Shown here: piece after piece, positions 49,695 through 60,806 of the stretch
Numbering within the stretch: position 1 is the first letter of the stretch
Layout: every line of letters starts with the position of its first letter
Assembly: GCA_022711355.1 (NCBI GenBank)
Contig: JAKLFE010000025.1
Location: 1 to 61,317, forward strand
DNA length: 61,317 nucleotides
Reading direction: 5' to 3'
From: Spirochaetota bacterium
Lineage (GTDB): Bacteria; Spirochaetota; Spirochaetia; Treponematales; Rectinemataceae
Translations under genes and position numbers: made by a program
The notes under the pieces: model-generated
Told to the model about the DNA's origin: nothing
Databases searched by the model: none
Seen by the model: only the letters and a program-made list of their open reading frames with translations

Positions 49695-51242
49695 TTACTC
49701 GCCCGCGCCGCCGACGAGGGCCAGGTAGGCCCGCCGGTAGGCTTCGAAGCCCGCGGCCCCCGGCAGGGGGTCCACGCGCTGGTAGTCGACGTCGAATCTC
49801 CCGGCGAGGCCCTCGAGGCCGCCTGGCCCCCCTTCGAGGGCGGCCAGGGCGGTCAGGGCCGCGCCGAAGGCCGTGGCCTCGGCCAGGTCGGTCAGGTAGA
49901 CCGCCCGGTCCCCCAGGGCCGCGGCGAGGAGGGCGTTGTAGTCCGCGTTCTTGCGGAAGCCGCCCTCGGTGTAGACCTCGGTCCCCTTGCCCAGGCCCGC
50001 GCGGGCGAGGGCCACGGTGGTCTGGACGACCAGGGAGGCGTTGAGGACGGCCATGGCCCTGCGCTCGTCGCGCAGGAAGGGCGGCATCGCCCTCCCCGCC
50101 TTGATGTCGTCCAACGCGTACTCGCGGCCGGCCTCGACCGCCCGGGCCCGCGAGCCGGGGAACTGCCCCGAGCCGGGCACGACCTCCGGCAGGATGAAGG
50201 CCGAGCGCTCCTCGAGGACCGCCGGGTAGGCGAGGGCCCCGGGGTCGGCGGCCGGCCGGCCGGAGGCCTCGGCTATGAGCCTGCCCCAGGTCTCGTACTC
50301 CATCCCGCCCAGGAAGATCGCGGTCTTGACCGGCTTCATGAGGGCCGAGCGGTTGAAGAATACCACCTTCCCGAGCTCCCCGGGCTCGAAGCCGTAGCCC
50401 TCCTGGGGATGCATGAGCACGCACCAGGTGCCCGTCGAGTTGAGGATGAAGTCCCGGCCCCGGCCCTTGAGGATGTGGGGCAGGAGGGAGGCGTTGGAGT
50501 CGTGGATGCCCATCGTCACGATCGTCTCGGGCGAGAGGCCGGCGCGGGCGGCGACCGAGGGCTCGAGCTTGCCGAGGACCTCCCAGGAGGGCCGCAGGGG
50601 CGAAGGCATCTTGGCGGCCGCGCCGAGGGCCTCGGCAACCGAGGAGAAGCGCTCGCGCAGCTGGTCCCAGAGGTAGGTGTGGCAGCACATGTAGGTGCCC
50701 TCGGAGGCGGCCCGGCCGGTGAGGCGGAAGCCCCAGTACTGGGGGTAGGAGAGGACGCGGGCCGCGCGGGCGTACTCCGCGGGGAAGCGCTCCTTGAGGA
50801 AGAAAAGGCCCTTGGCCGGGTTGATCATCGCGGAGAGCTCGGGCGTGCCCGTGACGGCCTGGAGCTCCTCGCGGACGCGGGCGCCCGGCGGGAGCCGGGC
50901 GCCCGCGAGTCGGTAGAAACGCTCGTGGAACTCCGGCCCCGGCTCGTGCGTGTAGTACAGGCAGGGCGCGCAGGGCCTGCCGTCGGGCCCGACGAGGACC
51001 ATGGTGGCCCCGTGGGTCGCGACGGCTATGGCGCCTATCGCGTGGCGCCGCCCGAGCTCGGCGAGCCGCTCGAGGAGCCACTCCTCCATGCCCGCAAGGT
51101 CGTGGGCCGGCAGGCCCTCGTCCCCTACGGGCAGGGGCTCGAAGCTCCGCGAGACCGCGTCGAGGCAGCGCAGGCCCTCGTCGTAGACGGCGACCTTCTT
51201 GTTCGTCATGCCGATATCGATGACGGCGATGGCTCTCTTCAT
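49695..51242 (-). CDS. FGGY-family carbohydrate kinase
   Basis: 515 residues. Opens AIAVIDIGMTNKKVAVYD (phosphate 1 loop), has ATHGATMVLVG, catalytic MGIHDSNASLLPHIL (Asp base), STGTWCV and YTEGGFRKNADYNALL. FGGY kinases phosphorylate ketoses or polyols, for instance fuculose, rhamnulose and xylulose. Subgroup not clear; it could serve as fuculokinase for the nearby fuc genes, but operon position ties it first to the SDR and the SorE-like enzyme. GGGGAAAG precedes ATG. Confidence 0.92.
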   Translation of the reverse strand: MKRAIAVIDIGMTNKKVAVYDEGLRCLDAVSRSFEPLPVGDEGLPAHDLAGMEEWLLERLAELGRRHAIGAIAVATHGATMVLVGPDGRPCAPCLYYTHEPGPEFHERFYRLAGARLPPGARVREELQAVTGTPELSAMINPAKGLFFLKERFPAEYARAARVLSYPQYWGFRLTGRAASEGTYMCCHTYLWDQLRERFSSVAEALGAAAKMPSPLRPSWEVLGKLEPSVAARAGLSPETIVTMGIHDSNASLLPHILKGRGRDFILNSTGTWCVLMHPQEGYGFEPGELGKVVFFNRSALMKPVKTAIFLGGMEYETWGRLIAEASGRPAADPGALAYPAVLEERSAFILPEVVPGSGQFPGSRARAVEAGREYALDDIKAGRAMPPFLRDERRAMAVLNASLVVQTTVALARAGLGKGTEVYTEGGFRKNADYNALLAAALGDRAVYLTDLAEATAFGAALTALAALEGGPGGLEGLAGRFDVDYQRVDPLPGAAGFEAYRRAYLALVGGAGE

Positions 51243-51251
51243 GGCTTTCCC

Positions 51252-52484
51252 CTAGGCGAGCATGACCTGGCCCCCCGTGACGGGGAGGGCCTGGCCGGTC
51301 TCGTAGGCCTGCTCGACGGCGTAGTAGATGGCCCGCATGACGTCGGCCCCCTCGCAGCCGCGGCGCATGGGCACCTTGGCCTCGTAGTAGGACCTGACCT
51401 CGGCTATCGTCTTGGCGCCGGGCACCTTGCCCGAGCGCAGGTACTGGACGAAGAGCCCCCGGTCCGGGTCGGACCACAGGGGCCCGTCGAGGAAGTTGCC
51501 CGGGCAGATGGCGTTGACCTTGATGCCGTGCTCGACGAGCTCGAGGGCGAAGCTCTGCACCAGCCCGATGCCCCCGAACTTGGAGCCGGCGTAGGCCCCG
51601 TTGCGGTTCGAGCCCTCGAGGCCGGACTTCGAGTTGACCTGCACGATATCGGTCGCCCAACGCGGGGCGGTCCGCCGCTGCCTCCGCAGAAGGAGGCCGG
51701 CGTACTTGGCCACGAGGAAGAAGCCGTGGTAGTTCACCTCGGTCACGAAGCGGAAGGAGGCCGAGTCCTGCTCGAGCACGGAGCCGGCCTTGAGGACCCC
51801 CGCGTTGCTCACCACGAGGTCGAGCCCGCCGGCGATCGCGGCCGCCTGGTCGAACATGGCCCGCACCGAGGCCTCGTCGGAGACGTTGACCGCGAGCCCG
51901 AAGGCCGCGGCGCGGCCCGACTCAGCGTTTATCGCGGCGGCCAGCTTCTCGGCCCCCGCCGCGTTCAGGTCGGCCACGAAGACGGTCGCCCCCGAGGCCG
52001 CGAGGCCCCGGGCGATCTCCTCGCCGAAGCCCTGGGCCCCGCCGGTCACCAGGGCGACGCGGCCTCGCACCACGGCCTCGCGGCCCTCCGCGCTCCCCGC
52101 CGCGGCGGGCGGCCGCGGGGCCGGGGCGAAGGCCGCGCAATCGGCCCTGGCGGCCCGGGCCCGGGCCTCGCCGACCTCCGCCCCGGGCCAGTAGGCCGCC
52201 GCGGCCTGCCCGTCGCGCGCGACGACGCAGCCGGGAACGAGGCCCGAGCGGGCGGGGTCGGCGGCCCTCCAGGCGGCGAAGGCCGCCTGGGCGGCGCGGG
52301 CCGCGGAGTCCTCGTCGAAGCCGGAGGCGGAGCCGCGGGCCGAGCCGGGCAGCTCGAGCTCGAGCGGGCCCCGGGCCGAGGCCGGGGGCAGGGGGCCGGG
52401 CGAGACGGCCAGCGGCGAACCGGCGGCCTCGAGATACAGGCCGCGCGCCAGGGGCGCCGCCAGGGAATGATCTAGTTCGCTCAT
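51252..52484 (-). CDS. Short-chain dehydrogenase with 140-residue N-terminal extension
   Basis: 410 residues. The SDR domain (about 145-410) has VTGGAQGFGEEIA (NAD site), SNAGVLKAG, NSKSGLEGSNRNGAYAGSKFG (Ser, Tyr-x3-Lys) and NAICPGNFLDGPLW, resembling sorbitol-6-phosphate 2-dehydrogenases. The first ~140 residues are Ala/Pro-rich with scattered hydrophobic blocks and are not part of an SDR. Some related proteins are fusions with a class II aldolase domain, and this could be a shrunken remnant of one. ATGA overlap with the PHP gene. Acts in the same polyol/sugar pathway. Confidence 0.85.
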   Translation of the reverse strand: MSELDHSLAAPLARGLYLEAAGSPLAVSPGPLPPASARGPLELELPGSARGSASGFDEDSAARAAQAAFAAWRAADPARSGLVPGCVVARDGQAAAAYWPGAEVGEARARAARADCAAFAPAPRPPAAAGSAEGREAVVRGRVALVTGGAQGFGEEIARGLAASGATVFVADLNAAGAEKLAAAINAESGRAAAFGLAVNVSDEASVRAMFDQAAAIAGGLDLVVSNAGVLKAGSVLEQDSASFRFVTEVNYHGFFLVAKYAGLLLRRQRRTAPRWATDIVQVNSKSGLEGSNRNGAYAGSKFGGIGLVQSFALELVEHGIKVNAICPGNFLDGPLWSDPDRGLFVQYLRSGKVPGAKTIAEVRSYYEAKVPMRRGCEGADVMRAIYYAVEQAYETGQALPVTGGQVMLA

Positions 52485-53857
52485 CGCGTGTACCTGCCCT
52501 TCGCGAGCTCGGTGATGACGTCGGCGGCCGCGCCGGGACGCCCCGGGGCGAGCGCGCGCCCGGCCCGGGCGTAGGCGGCGATCCGGGAGCCGAGGCCCTC
52601 GGCCGCCAGGGGATTGTCCGGGGAGAAGAGGCCCAGGCGGGGATCGATCGAGGACAGGCGCTCGTGGGCCACGAGGGCCCAGGTCGTGCCGACGAGGTGG
52701 CGGAAGCGGGCCTCGCGCAGCTCGGGGCAGCTGAAGGACTGCCTCGGCTGGTTGATGTCGACCCCGGAGATCTCCATCAGGCCGTGCCGGGCGCAGAGGG
52801 CCTGCACCCGCTCGAGCTGGGCCCGGCTGTTGCGGGGCGGCATGTAGGCGATCGCGAGGTAGCCGAGGCCCGCGACGTACTCGAACAGCTCGTCCAGGAA
52901 CTCATCCTCGAACTTTTCCGCCTTCTTGTCCCCCGTGGGGGACTCGCCCACGTCGCCCAGGTAGGCGTAGGCGGGCACCGCGCCGATCGAGCGCGCGAGG
53001 GCCACGGCGGCCCGGGCATCGGGGCACTCGAGCTCGTCGGGCTGCTCGAAGATCCCGTCGAGGAAGCCCATCTTGAGGAGGCCGAGGAGGTCGTACTCGA
53101 GGTAGGGATTGGCCGGGTCGGCGAGGAGGGCCGCGGCCTTGGGCGAGGGCCGTATGCCGAGGCTCCGCTCCAGGCCCTCGACGAGGCCCGGCCCCCGGCC
53201 GAAGCGGCCGACGAGGCGGGAGGCCGCGGCGGCGAGGAGGTGGCGCTCGGTCAGGCCTCCCCCCTCCCGAGCCATCGAGCGCGCGAGGACCTCGGCATCG
53301 AAGTCCAGGCGCGGCATGCCGGCCTCCGCGAGGCGGTCGGAGGCGGCCTCGGCCATGCGCCGCGTGCGCTCGACCCGGCGCGCGCGGATCGGGGCGAGGA
53401 AGGCGTCGAGCTCGTCGACGCGATTCGCGGGCACTCCCTGGATGGTCATGTAGGCGATGCCGGCCGAGTCGGGGCTGTTGATCTTGCGGCCGGCGAAGGC
53501 CGCGGCCGCGGCCCCGCCCTCGCGGCCGAAGCCCACGCGGAGCTCGCAGCCCGTGACGCCGCCTATGCCGACCGCCGCGCAGGCCGCGACCATCTCGCGG
53601 GACGCCGAGATCGAGTCGTGGTCCACGGAGCCGGCGACCTCGAGGCCGGCCTCGCGGGCGCGGAGGGCCGCCATCGAGGGGCTGTAGGGGCTGAAGCTGT
53701 AGATCGTGTGGACGTGGTTATTGACCTCGCCGCCCTCCCCCGGACCGGCCAGGGGCGGGGGCAGGCCCCGCGCGAGCTCGCGCAGGGCCTCGAGGCGCCC
53801 CTCGCGGCCGGCGGCGGGGTCGTTGGCCCTGCCGAGCAGGTAGTCTCGGTCGCCCAT
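52481..53857 (-). CDS. PHP-domain metal-dependent phosphoesterase-like protein
   Basis: 458 residues. PHP metal motifs: NNHVHTIYSFSPYSP (HxH), AGSVDHDSIS (DHDS) and GVTGCELRVG (Glu), and a late SGVDINQPRQSF. The middle (about 150-330) is a long helical insertion. PHP proteins hydrolyse phosphate esters; this large form is of unknown function. It follows the E1 gene by 6 bases and overlaps the SDR gene, so it is a full operon member and may remove phosphate from a pathway intermediate. Confidence 0.85.
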   Translation of the reverse strand: MGDRDYLLGRANDPAAGREGRLEALRELARGLPPPLAGPGEGGEVNNHVHTIYSFSPYSPSMAALRAREAGLEVAGSVDHDSISASREMVAACAAVGIGGVTGCELRVGFGREGGAAAAAFAGRKINSPDSAGIAYMTIQGVPANRVDELDAFLAPIRARRVERTRRMAEAASDRLAEAGMPRLDFDAEVLARSMAREGGGLTERHLLAAAASRLVGRFGRGPGLVEGLERSLGIRPSPKAAALLADPANPYLEYDLLGLLKMGFLDGIFEQPDELECPDARAAVALARSIGAVPAYAYLGDVGESPTGDKKAEKFEDEFLDELFEYVAGLGYLAIAYMPPRNSRAQLERVQALCARHGLMEISGVDINQPRQSFSCPELREARFRHLVGTTWALVAHERLSSIDPRLGLFSPDNPLAAEGLGSRIAAYARAGRALAPGRPGAAADVITELAKGRYTR

Positions 53858-53863
53858 CGCGCC

Positions 53864-56341
<2,478 letters not shown>

Positions 56342-56359
56342 AAAGCTCTACCTCTCTGT

Positions 56360-57730
56360 TCAGTCTATGGCCCAGATCGCCTCGCGAATGGCCTCGCAGA
56401 CGGTCGGGTGGGGGAACACGATCTCCTTGGCGTCGGCGACGCGGAGCTCCTGCTCGATGAGGGCCGCCGCGCCCCAGATCATCTCGGAGGCGTAGGCGCC
56501 CACGAGGTGGATCCCGAGGACGCGGCCGTCGGCCGCGTCGGCCAGGACCTTGACCGAGCCGGGGGCGGCGAAGCCGTTTTCCGCGCAGAAGCGGCCCGAG
56601 ACTCGCAGGGGCAGCGCGGCCTTCTTGACCGCGAGGCCCTTGGCCGCGGCCTCCTGCTCGGTCAGGCCGACCCCGGCCGCCTCGGGCAGGCCGTAGACGA
56701 CCCAGGGCAGGGCCGCGTAGCGCATCCGGTTCGAGTCGGGCCCGCCGAGGATGTCGTTCGCGGCCACCTCGGCCATGCGGTAGGCCGAGTGGGCGAGCTG
56801 GCTCCGGCCGTTGACGTCGCCCACGGCCCAGACCCCGGGAAGGTTCGTCCGCATCCGCTCGTCCACGACGAGGCCCTTGGGACCGAGATCGAGGCCGGCC
56901 TCCTTGGCGCCCCAGCCCTCGACGTTGGCCCGGCGGCCCACGGCCATGAGGACGAGGTCGGCCGCGCAGCTCGCCTCGGCGCCCTCCTTGGTCCGGTAGA
57001 AGACCGTCCCGCCCTCGATCCGCTCGACCTTGCAGCCAAGGCGGAAGGCGACGCCCTTCATGGCGCGGCGCATGACCGGGGCCTGCTCCTTGTCCATGAA
57101 GGGGATGATCTCGTCCATCATCTCGACGACCTCGACCTCCGAGCCGAGGGCGGCGAAGAGGCCGGCGAACTCGACGCCGATGACCCCGCCGCCGATGACG
57201 CAGAGCTTCTTCGGGACATCGGCAACCGACAGGAGGCCCGTCGAGTCGAGGACCTTGGGATTATCGCGGCAGCCGGGGATGGGCGGCATGATGGGCGTGG
57301 AGCCGGTGGCTATGACGACGGCCGGGGCCTCGTGAACCGTCGAAGTCCCCGCGGCGTCGCGGGCCTCGACCTTGCCGGGCCCGAGGAGCCTGCCGCGCGC
57401 GGCCAGGACCTCGACCCCGAGCTTCTTCTCGGTGAGGGCTATGGCGCCCCGGAGCTTCTCGACGACCTCCTTCTTCCAGGCCTGCATGGCGGCCCAGTCG
57501 TAGGACAGGCCCGTCGCCGTCACGCCGAACTTCGAGCCCTCCTTGGCGTGGGCGTAGAGCTTGGCCGAATTGAGGAGGGTCTTCGTGGGCACGCAGCCCA
57601 CGTTCAGGCAGGTGCCGCCTAACTCGCCCGACTCGACGAGGAGGACCTTCTTGCCGGCGTGGCCGAGGCGCTCGGCCGCGAGGTAGCCGCCGGGCCCCCC
57701 GCCGAGGATGATGACGTCGTAGGCGCTCAT
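56360..57730 (-). CDS. lpdA: Dihydrolipoamide dehydrogenase (E3)
   Basis: 456 residues. FAD site VIILGGGPGGYLAAERLG, redox disulphide GGTCLNVGCVPTK with Cys41 and Cys46, NAD site VIGGGVIGVEFAGLFAALG, and the dimer-interface His-Glu region (EIVFPHPTVCEAIREA). It reoxidises lipoamide of E2 with NAD. Lies between E2 (10 bases upstream) and E1 (18 bases downstream), so it is dedicated to this complex. Confidence 0.96.
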   Translation of the reverse strand: MSAYDVIILGGGPGGYLAAERLGHAGKKVLLVESGELGGTCLNVGCVPTKTLLNSAKLYAHAKEGSKFGVTATGLSYDWAAMQAWKKEVVEKLRGAIALTEKKLGVEVLAARGRLLGPGKVEARDAAGTSTVHEAPAVVIATGSTPIMPPIPGCRDNPKVLDSTGLLSVADVPKKLCVIGGGVIGVEFAGLFAALGSEVEVVEMMDEIIPFMDKEQAPVMRRAMKGVAFRLGCKVERIEGGTVFYRTKEGAEASCAADLVLMAVGRRANVEGWGAKEAGLDLGPKGLVVDERMRTNLPGVWAVGDVNGRSQLAHSAYRMAEVAANDILGGPDSNRMRYAALPWVVYGLPEAAGVGLTEQEAAAKGLAVKKAALPLRVSGRFCAENGFAAPGSVKVLADAADGRVLGIHLVGAYASEMIWGAAALIEQELRVADAKEIVFPHPTVCEAIREAIWAID

Positions 57731-57740
57731 GCTTCCAACC

Positions 57741-59144
57741 TCACTTCAGAAGGAGTAGATCGATGTCGGCTATCGCGTCGGCGACGGCCTTGAGGATGCG
57801 GGCCGCGGGGGCCCCGTCGACGATCTGGTGGTCCACGGTCAGGGAGAGGCCCATCCGCGGCTCGAGGAGGGGCCTGCCGTCGGGCCCCGCGGCCACCCCG
57901 TTCACGATGGCGTCCACGCCGAGGATGCCCACCTCCGGCGCGTTGAGCACCGGGGTGAAGCTCTCGACCCCGAAGGCCCCGAGGTTCGAGACCGTGAAGG
58001 TCGCGCCGGAGAGCTCGTCGGGGCTCACGTTGCCCGCCGCGCAGGCCGCGGCGAGGCGCTTGGCCTCGGCGGAGAGCTCCCGCAGGGAGAGGAGGTCGGC
58101 GTTGCGGATGACCGGCACCATGAGGCCCCGCGGCGTGTCCACGGCCAGGCCCAGGTGGAGCCGCTCGAAGACCCGGAGCTTGCCCTCCACGAGGTGGGCG
58201 TTGACGCTCGGGAACTTCGGGATGGTCCGCGCCACGGCGAAGAGGACGAGGTCGCCTATCGTCACCTCGGCGAGGCCGGACTCGGGGCCGGCCGCCTTGA
58301 AGCGGGCGCGGAGCTCGAGGATGCGCGCGGCCTTGGCCGAGCCGTTGAAGGTGAGCTGGGCCGTGCCCGCCAATGAGGCGCGCATGCGCTCGGCGATGAT
58401 CCGGCGGATGCTCTTCAGGGGCGTCTCGGCGAAACGCTCCTGGCCGAGCGCCTCGCGCCGCGTATCCTCCCGGCCCGGGGCCGCGCCGGGGGCCGCCGCG
58501 GCGGGGCCGGCCGCGAGGTCGGCGATCCCGACCCGGCCGCCCAGGGCGCTGCCCGACCGGGGAGCGCTCGCGCCGGAGGCCACGGCGGCCCGGGCCGCGG
58601 CGGTGAGGCCGGGGCCGGCGGCCAGAGCGGCCCGCAGGTCGCGCTCGATCACCCGGCCCCCGGGGCCCGTGCCCGCGAGAGCGGAGGCGTCGATGCCCTC
58701 GCGGGCCGCGAGGGCCCGGGCCCGGGGCGAGACCCCGGGGGCGGAGCCGGAGGCCGCGGGCGCCGGCCGGGAAGCGGCTGACGCGTTAGGCGCCGCAGTA
58801 GGTCCCGGCGCCGCGCTCGGGGCGGCGGCCCGGGGCGCCTCGCCGGCGGGAGCCGTCGCGGCCCCGAGGGCCGTCGCGGCCTTTAGGGCCGCGGCCCAAT
58901 CCTCGCCGGCCTTCCCTATCACCGCTATGGGCGCGAGGACGGGCACGTCGTCGCCCTCGGGATGGAGGATCTTGAGGAGGACGCCCGCCTCGCCGGCGGG
59001 GACCTCGAAGCTCGCCTTGTCGGTCTCGACCTCGCAGAGCCCCTCGTCGGCGCCCACCCCCTGCCCCTCGGCCGCCTTCCAGCGGACGATGACGCAGGAC
59101 TCCACCGTGTTCCCCTGGCGGGGCATGATCAGCACATGAGCCAC
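57741..59144 (-). CDS. Dihydrolipoamide acyltransferase (E2)
   Basis: 467 residues. Single lipoyl domain with Lys43 in EVETDKASFEV, an Ala/Pro-rich hinge, an E1/E3-binding domain (about 140-175, SPRARALAAREGIDASALAG then GPGGRV), another Ala-rich hinge, and the catalytic domain (about 235-467) ending in TVDHQIVDGAPAARIL (active His). It transfers the acyl group to CoA. Starts with GTG; GGAGG lies 6 bases before. 26 bases downstream of the DeoR gene. Confidence 0.95.
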   Translation of the reverse strand: MAHVLIMPRQGNTVESCVIVRWKAAEGQGVGADEGLCEVETDKASFEVPAGEAGVLLKILHPEGDDVPVLAPIAVIGKAGEDWAAALKAATALGAATAPAGEAPRAAAPSAAPGPTAAPNASAASRPAPAASGSAPGVSPRARALAAREGIDASALAGTGPGGRVIERDLRAALAAGPGLTAAARAAVASGASAPRSGSALGGRVGIADLAAGPAAAAPGAAPGREDTRREALGQERFAETPLKSIRRIIAERMRASLAGTAQLTFNGSAKAARILELRARFKAAGPESGLAEVTIGDLVLFAVARTIPKFPSVNAHLVEGKLRVFERLHLGLAVDTPRGLMVPVIRNADLLSLRELSAEAKRLAAACAAGNVSPDELSGATFTVSNLGAFGVESFTPVLNAPEVGILGVDAIVNGVAAGPDGRPLLEPRMGLSLTVDHQIVDGAPAARILKAVADAIADIDLLLLK

Positions 59145-59170
59145 GAGCTACCTCCGGCGAAAGGCCCGTC

Positions 59171-59926
59171 CTAGGCCTTCGTGACGCGTATGGAAGCCTC
59201 GGCCAGCTCGCGCGCGGCGAGCTCCCCGAGGCCGGAATCCGTGATGATGCCGTCGACCTCCGCCAGCCCGAGGACGCTCACGAAGCCCGAGCGGCCGTAC
59301 TTCGAGGAGTCGGCGACCAGATAGGTCTCCTCGGCCTGGGCGCGCATGGCCTTCACGATCTCGGCCCCCTCGACGAGCTGGGTCGTCATGCCCCGCTCGA
59401 GGGAGAAGCCGTCGGTGCCCACGAAGGCCAGGCGCACGTTGAGGCCGGCTATGGTCCGCAGGGCTATGGGGCCGACCATGGCCTCGGTCTCGCGGCGGAA
59501 CTCGCCGCCGGCGAGGGTGATCTGGAGGGAGGGGTTGAGGCGGGCGTAGGAGAAGACGAGGGTCGAGTTGGTCACCACGTGGACCCCGCGCTTGCCCAGG
59601 AGGTGGCGGGCGACGAGGGCGGTCGTCGTGCCCGCCTCGATCATGATCCGGTCCCCGTCGCGCACCAGCTCGGCCGCTGCCCGGGCGATGCGGTTCTTGG
59701 CCTCGATATTGAGCTGCTGACGCTCGACGATGCTCTGGTGGAGGGCCGGGTAGGCCCCGCCCCGGGAGCGGCAGAGGTAGCCCTTCTCCTCGAGGGTCTT
59801 GAGGTCGGAGCGGATGGTGACCTCGGAGACCCCGAGCTCCCGGCTGAGGAGGGAGACCGAGAGGGAGCCCCGCTCGGTGAGGAGCCTGAGAATCGTCCTT
59901 TCGCGGTCGACGAGCTCTTCGATCAC
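59171..59926 (-). CDS. DeoR-family transcriptional regulator
   Basis: 251 residues. N-terminal winged HTH (ERTILRLLTERGSLSVSLLS then VSEVTIRSDLKTLEEKG) and the C-terminal sugar-phosphate-sensing domain (RIMIEAGTTTALVARHLLG, VTNSTLV, GGEFRRETEAMVG, FVGTDGFSLERGMTT, DSSKYGRSGFVSV). I chose GTG 59926 because AAAGGA lies 8 bases before it and a promoter lies at 59964-59992; the in-frame ATG at 59992 falls on the -35 box. First gene of the nine-gene operon it presumably controls, binding a phosphorylated sugar intermediate. Confidence 0.92.
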   Translation of the reverse strand: MIEELVDRERTILRLLTERGSLSVSLLSRELGVSEVTIRSDLKTLEEKGYLCRSRGGAYPALHQSIVERQQLNIEAKNRIARAAAELVRDGDRIMIEAGTTTALVARHLLGKRGVHVVTNSTLVFSYARLNPSLQITLAGGEFRRETEAMVGPIALRTIAGLNVRLAFVGTDGFSLERGMTTQLVEGAEIVKAMRAQAEETYLVADSSKYGRSGFVSVLGLAEVDGIITDSGLGELAARELAEASIRVTKA

Positions 59927-59936
59927 TTCCGTAGTC

Positions 59937-59992
59937 CTTTCGAAAGACTTACGAACTACTTGTAATCTAAGAGATATCGATGGCTCTTGCAA
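59937..59992 (-). promoter_or_regulatory. Promoter of the DeoR-led operon with a CTTTCGAAAG palindrome
   Basis: Minus strand: TTGCAA (59992-59987), 17 bases, TAGATT (59969-59964). Downstream, a perfect 10-bp palindrome CTTTCGAAAG (59937-59946) with a related TTACGAAC nearby lies across the predicted start and leader, a suitable autoregulatory operator for the DeoR protein. The region is AT-rich against its surroundings. Confidence 0.7.
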
Positions 59993-60029
59993 GGGGTTCC
60001 GAAGCCATCACCCCAGCTCGACCCCAGCC

Positions 60030-60725
60030 CTAAAAGTTGCTCTCGACCAGGGGACGAAAGACCAGCTCGTGGATGACCGCGTCCTCGGGAGCGTATATGG
60101 CGTCGACAATTAGCCTCGCCGCGCTCTCGGGCCTGAGGTAGTCCGGGCGGGGGTTCGCGCGGAATTCCGTGTCGACTCCCCCGGGGTAGATGCCGAGGAC
60201 CTTGACCCCGTACTGCCGAGCCTCCTTTTGGAGGACGGTCGTGAAGCCCCGGAGCCCGGTCTTCATGGCCGTGTAGACCCCCATGGTCTCGTTGGCGAAG
60301 AGGGCGGTCGTGCTGACGACGTTGACGATCCGGCCGCGGCGGGCGGCCGCCATATCCCGCATGGCCTCCCGGCAGAGGAGGATGGGGGCGCGGAGGTTGA
60401 CCGCGTACTGGGCGTCGAGCTCCCCCGCCTCGATCTCGAGGGCGGGGGACTTGCGGGCGTTGAAGCCGGCGTTGTTCACGAGAATCTCGGGGAAGCCGCC
60501 GAGCTCCCGCTTCGCCGCCTCGTAGAGGCGGGCAGGGGCCTCGGGCTCGGCGAGGTCGAAGGCCCCGACCCGGCAGCCCGCCGAGGCGGCGAGCTCCGCG
60601 AGGAGGCCCTCGTCCCGTCCCGTGGCGAAAATCCGGGCCCCTCGCGCGGCGAGCTCGAGGACGACGGCCCTCCCTATTCCCCGCGAGCCTCCGGTGACGA
60701 GTACCCGCGGGCCATATTTCTCCAT
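60030..60725 (-). CDS. Short-chain dehydrogenase/reductase
   Basis: 231 residues, classical SDR. VTGGSRGIGRAVVLELAARG (cofactor site), NNAGFN, catalytic Ser in VSTTALFAN and Tyr-x3-Lys in YTAMKTG, and YPGGVDTEF. The basic residue after the glycine motif hints at NADPH preference. GGAGG precedes ATG. A separate unit upstream of the DeoR promoter, same strand, with about 100 bases between. Substrate unknown; proximity suggests sugar or polyol oxidation-reduction. Confidence 0.9.
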   Translation of the reverse strand: MEKYGPRVLVTGGSRGIGRAVVLELAARGARIFATGRDEGLLAELAASAGCRVGAFDLAEPEAPARLYEAAKRELGGFPEILVNNAGFNARKSPALEIEAGELDAQYAVNLRAPILLCREAMRDMAAARRGRIVNVVSTTALFANETMGVYTAMKTGLRGFTTVLQKEARQYGVKVLGIYPGGVDTEFRANPRPDYLRPESAARLIVDAIYAPEDAVIHELVFRPLVESNF

Positions 60726-60806
60726 AACGACCTCCAGGCTGCTATAACTGCCACGAATCCTGTTGCGTCTTCAATCAGGAGCATAGACGAAATGCGTTAG
60801 GATTGC

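Noticed and set aside
48483..52475. A 1330-residue plus-strand frame opposite the dehydrogenase, kinase and SDR genes
   Set aside because: Antisense shadow; no domain, no promoter or ribosome site.
60798..60806. TAGGAT as a leaderless -10 box for the right-edge transposase gene
   Set aside because: Only three bases separate it from ATG, too short for initiation at the start codon.
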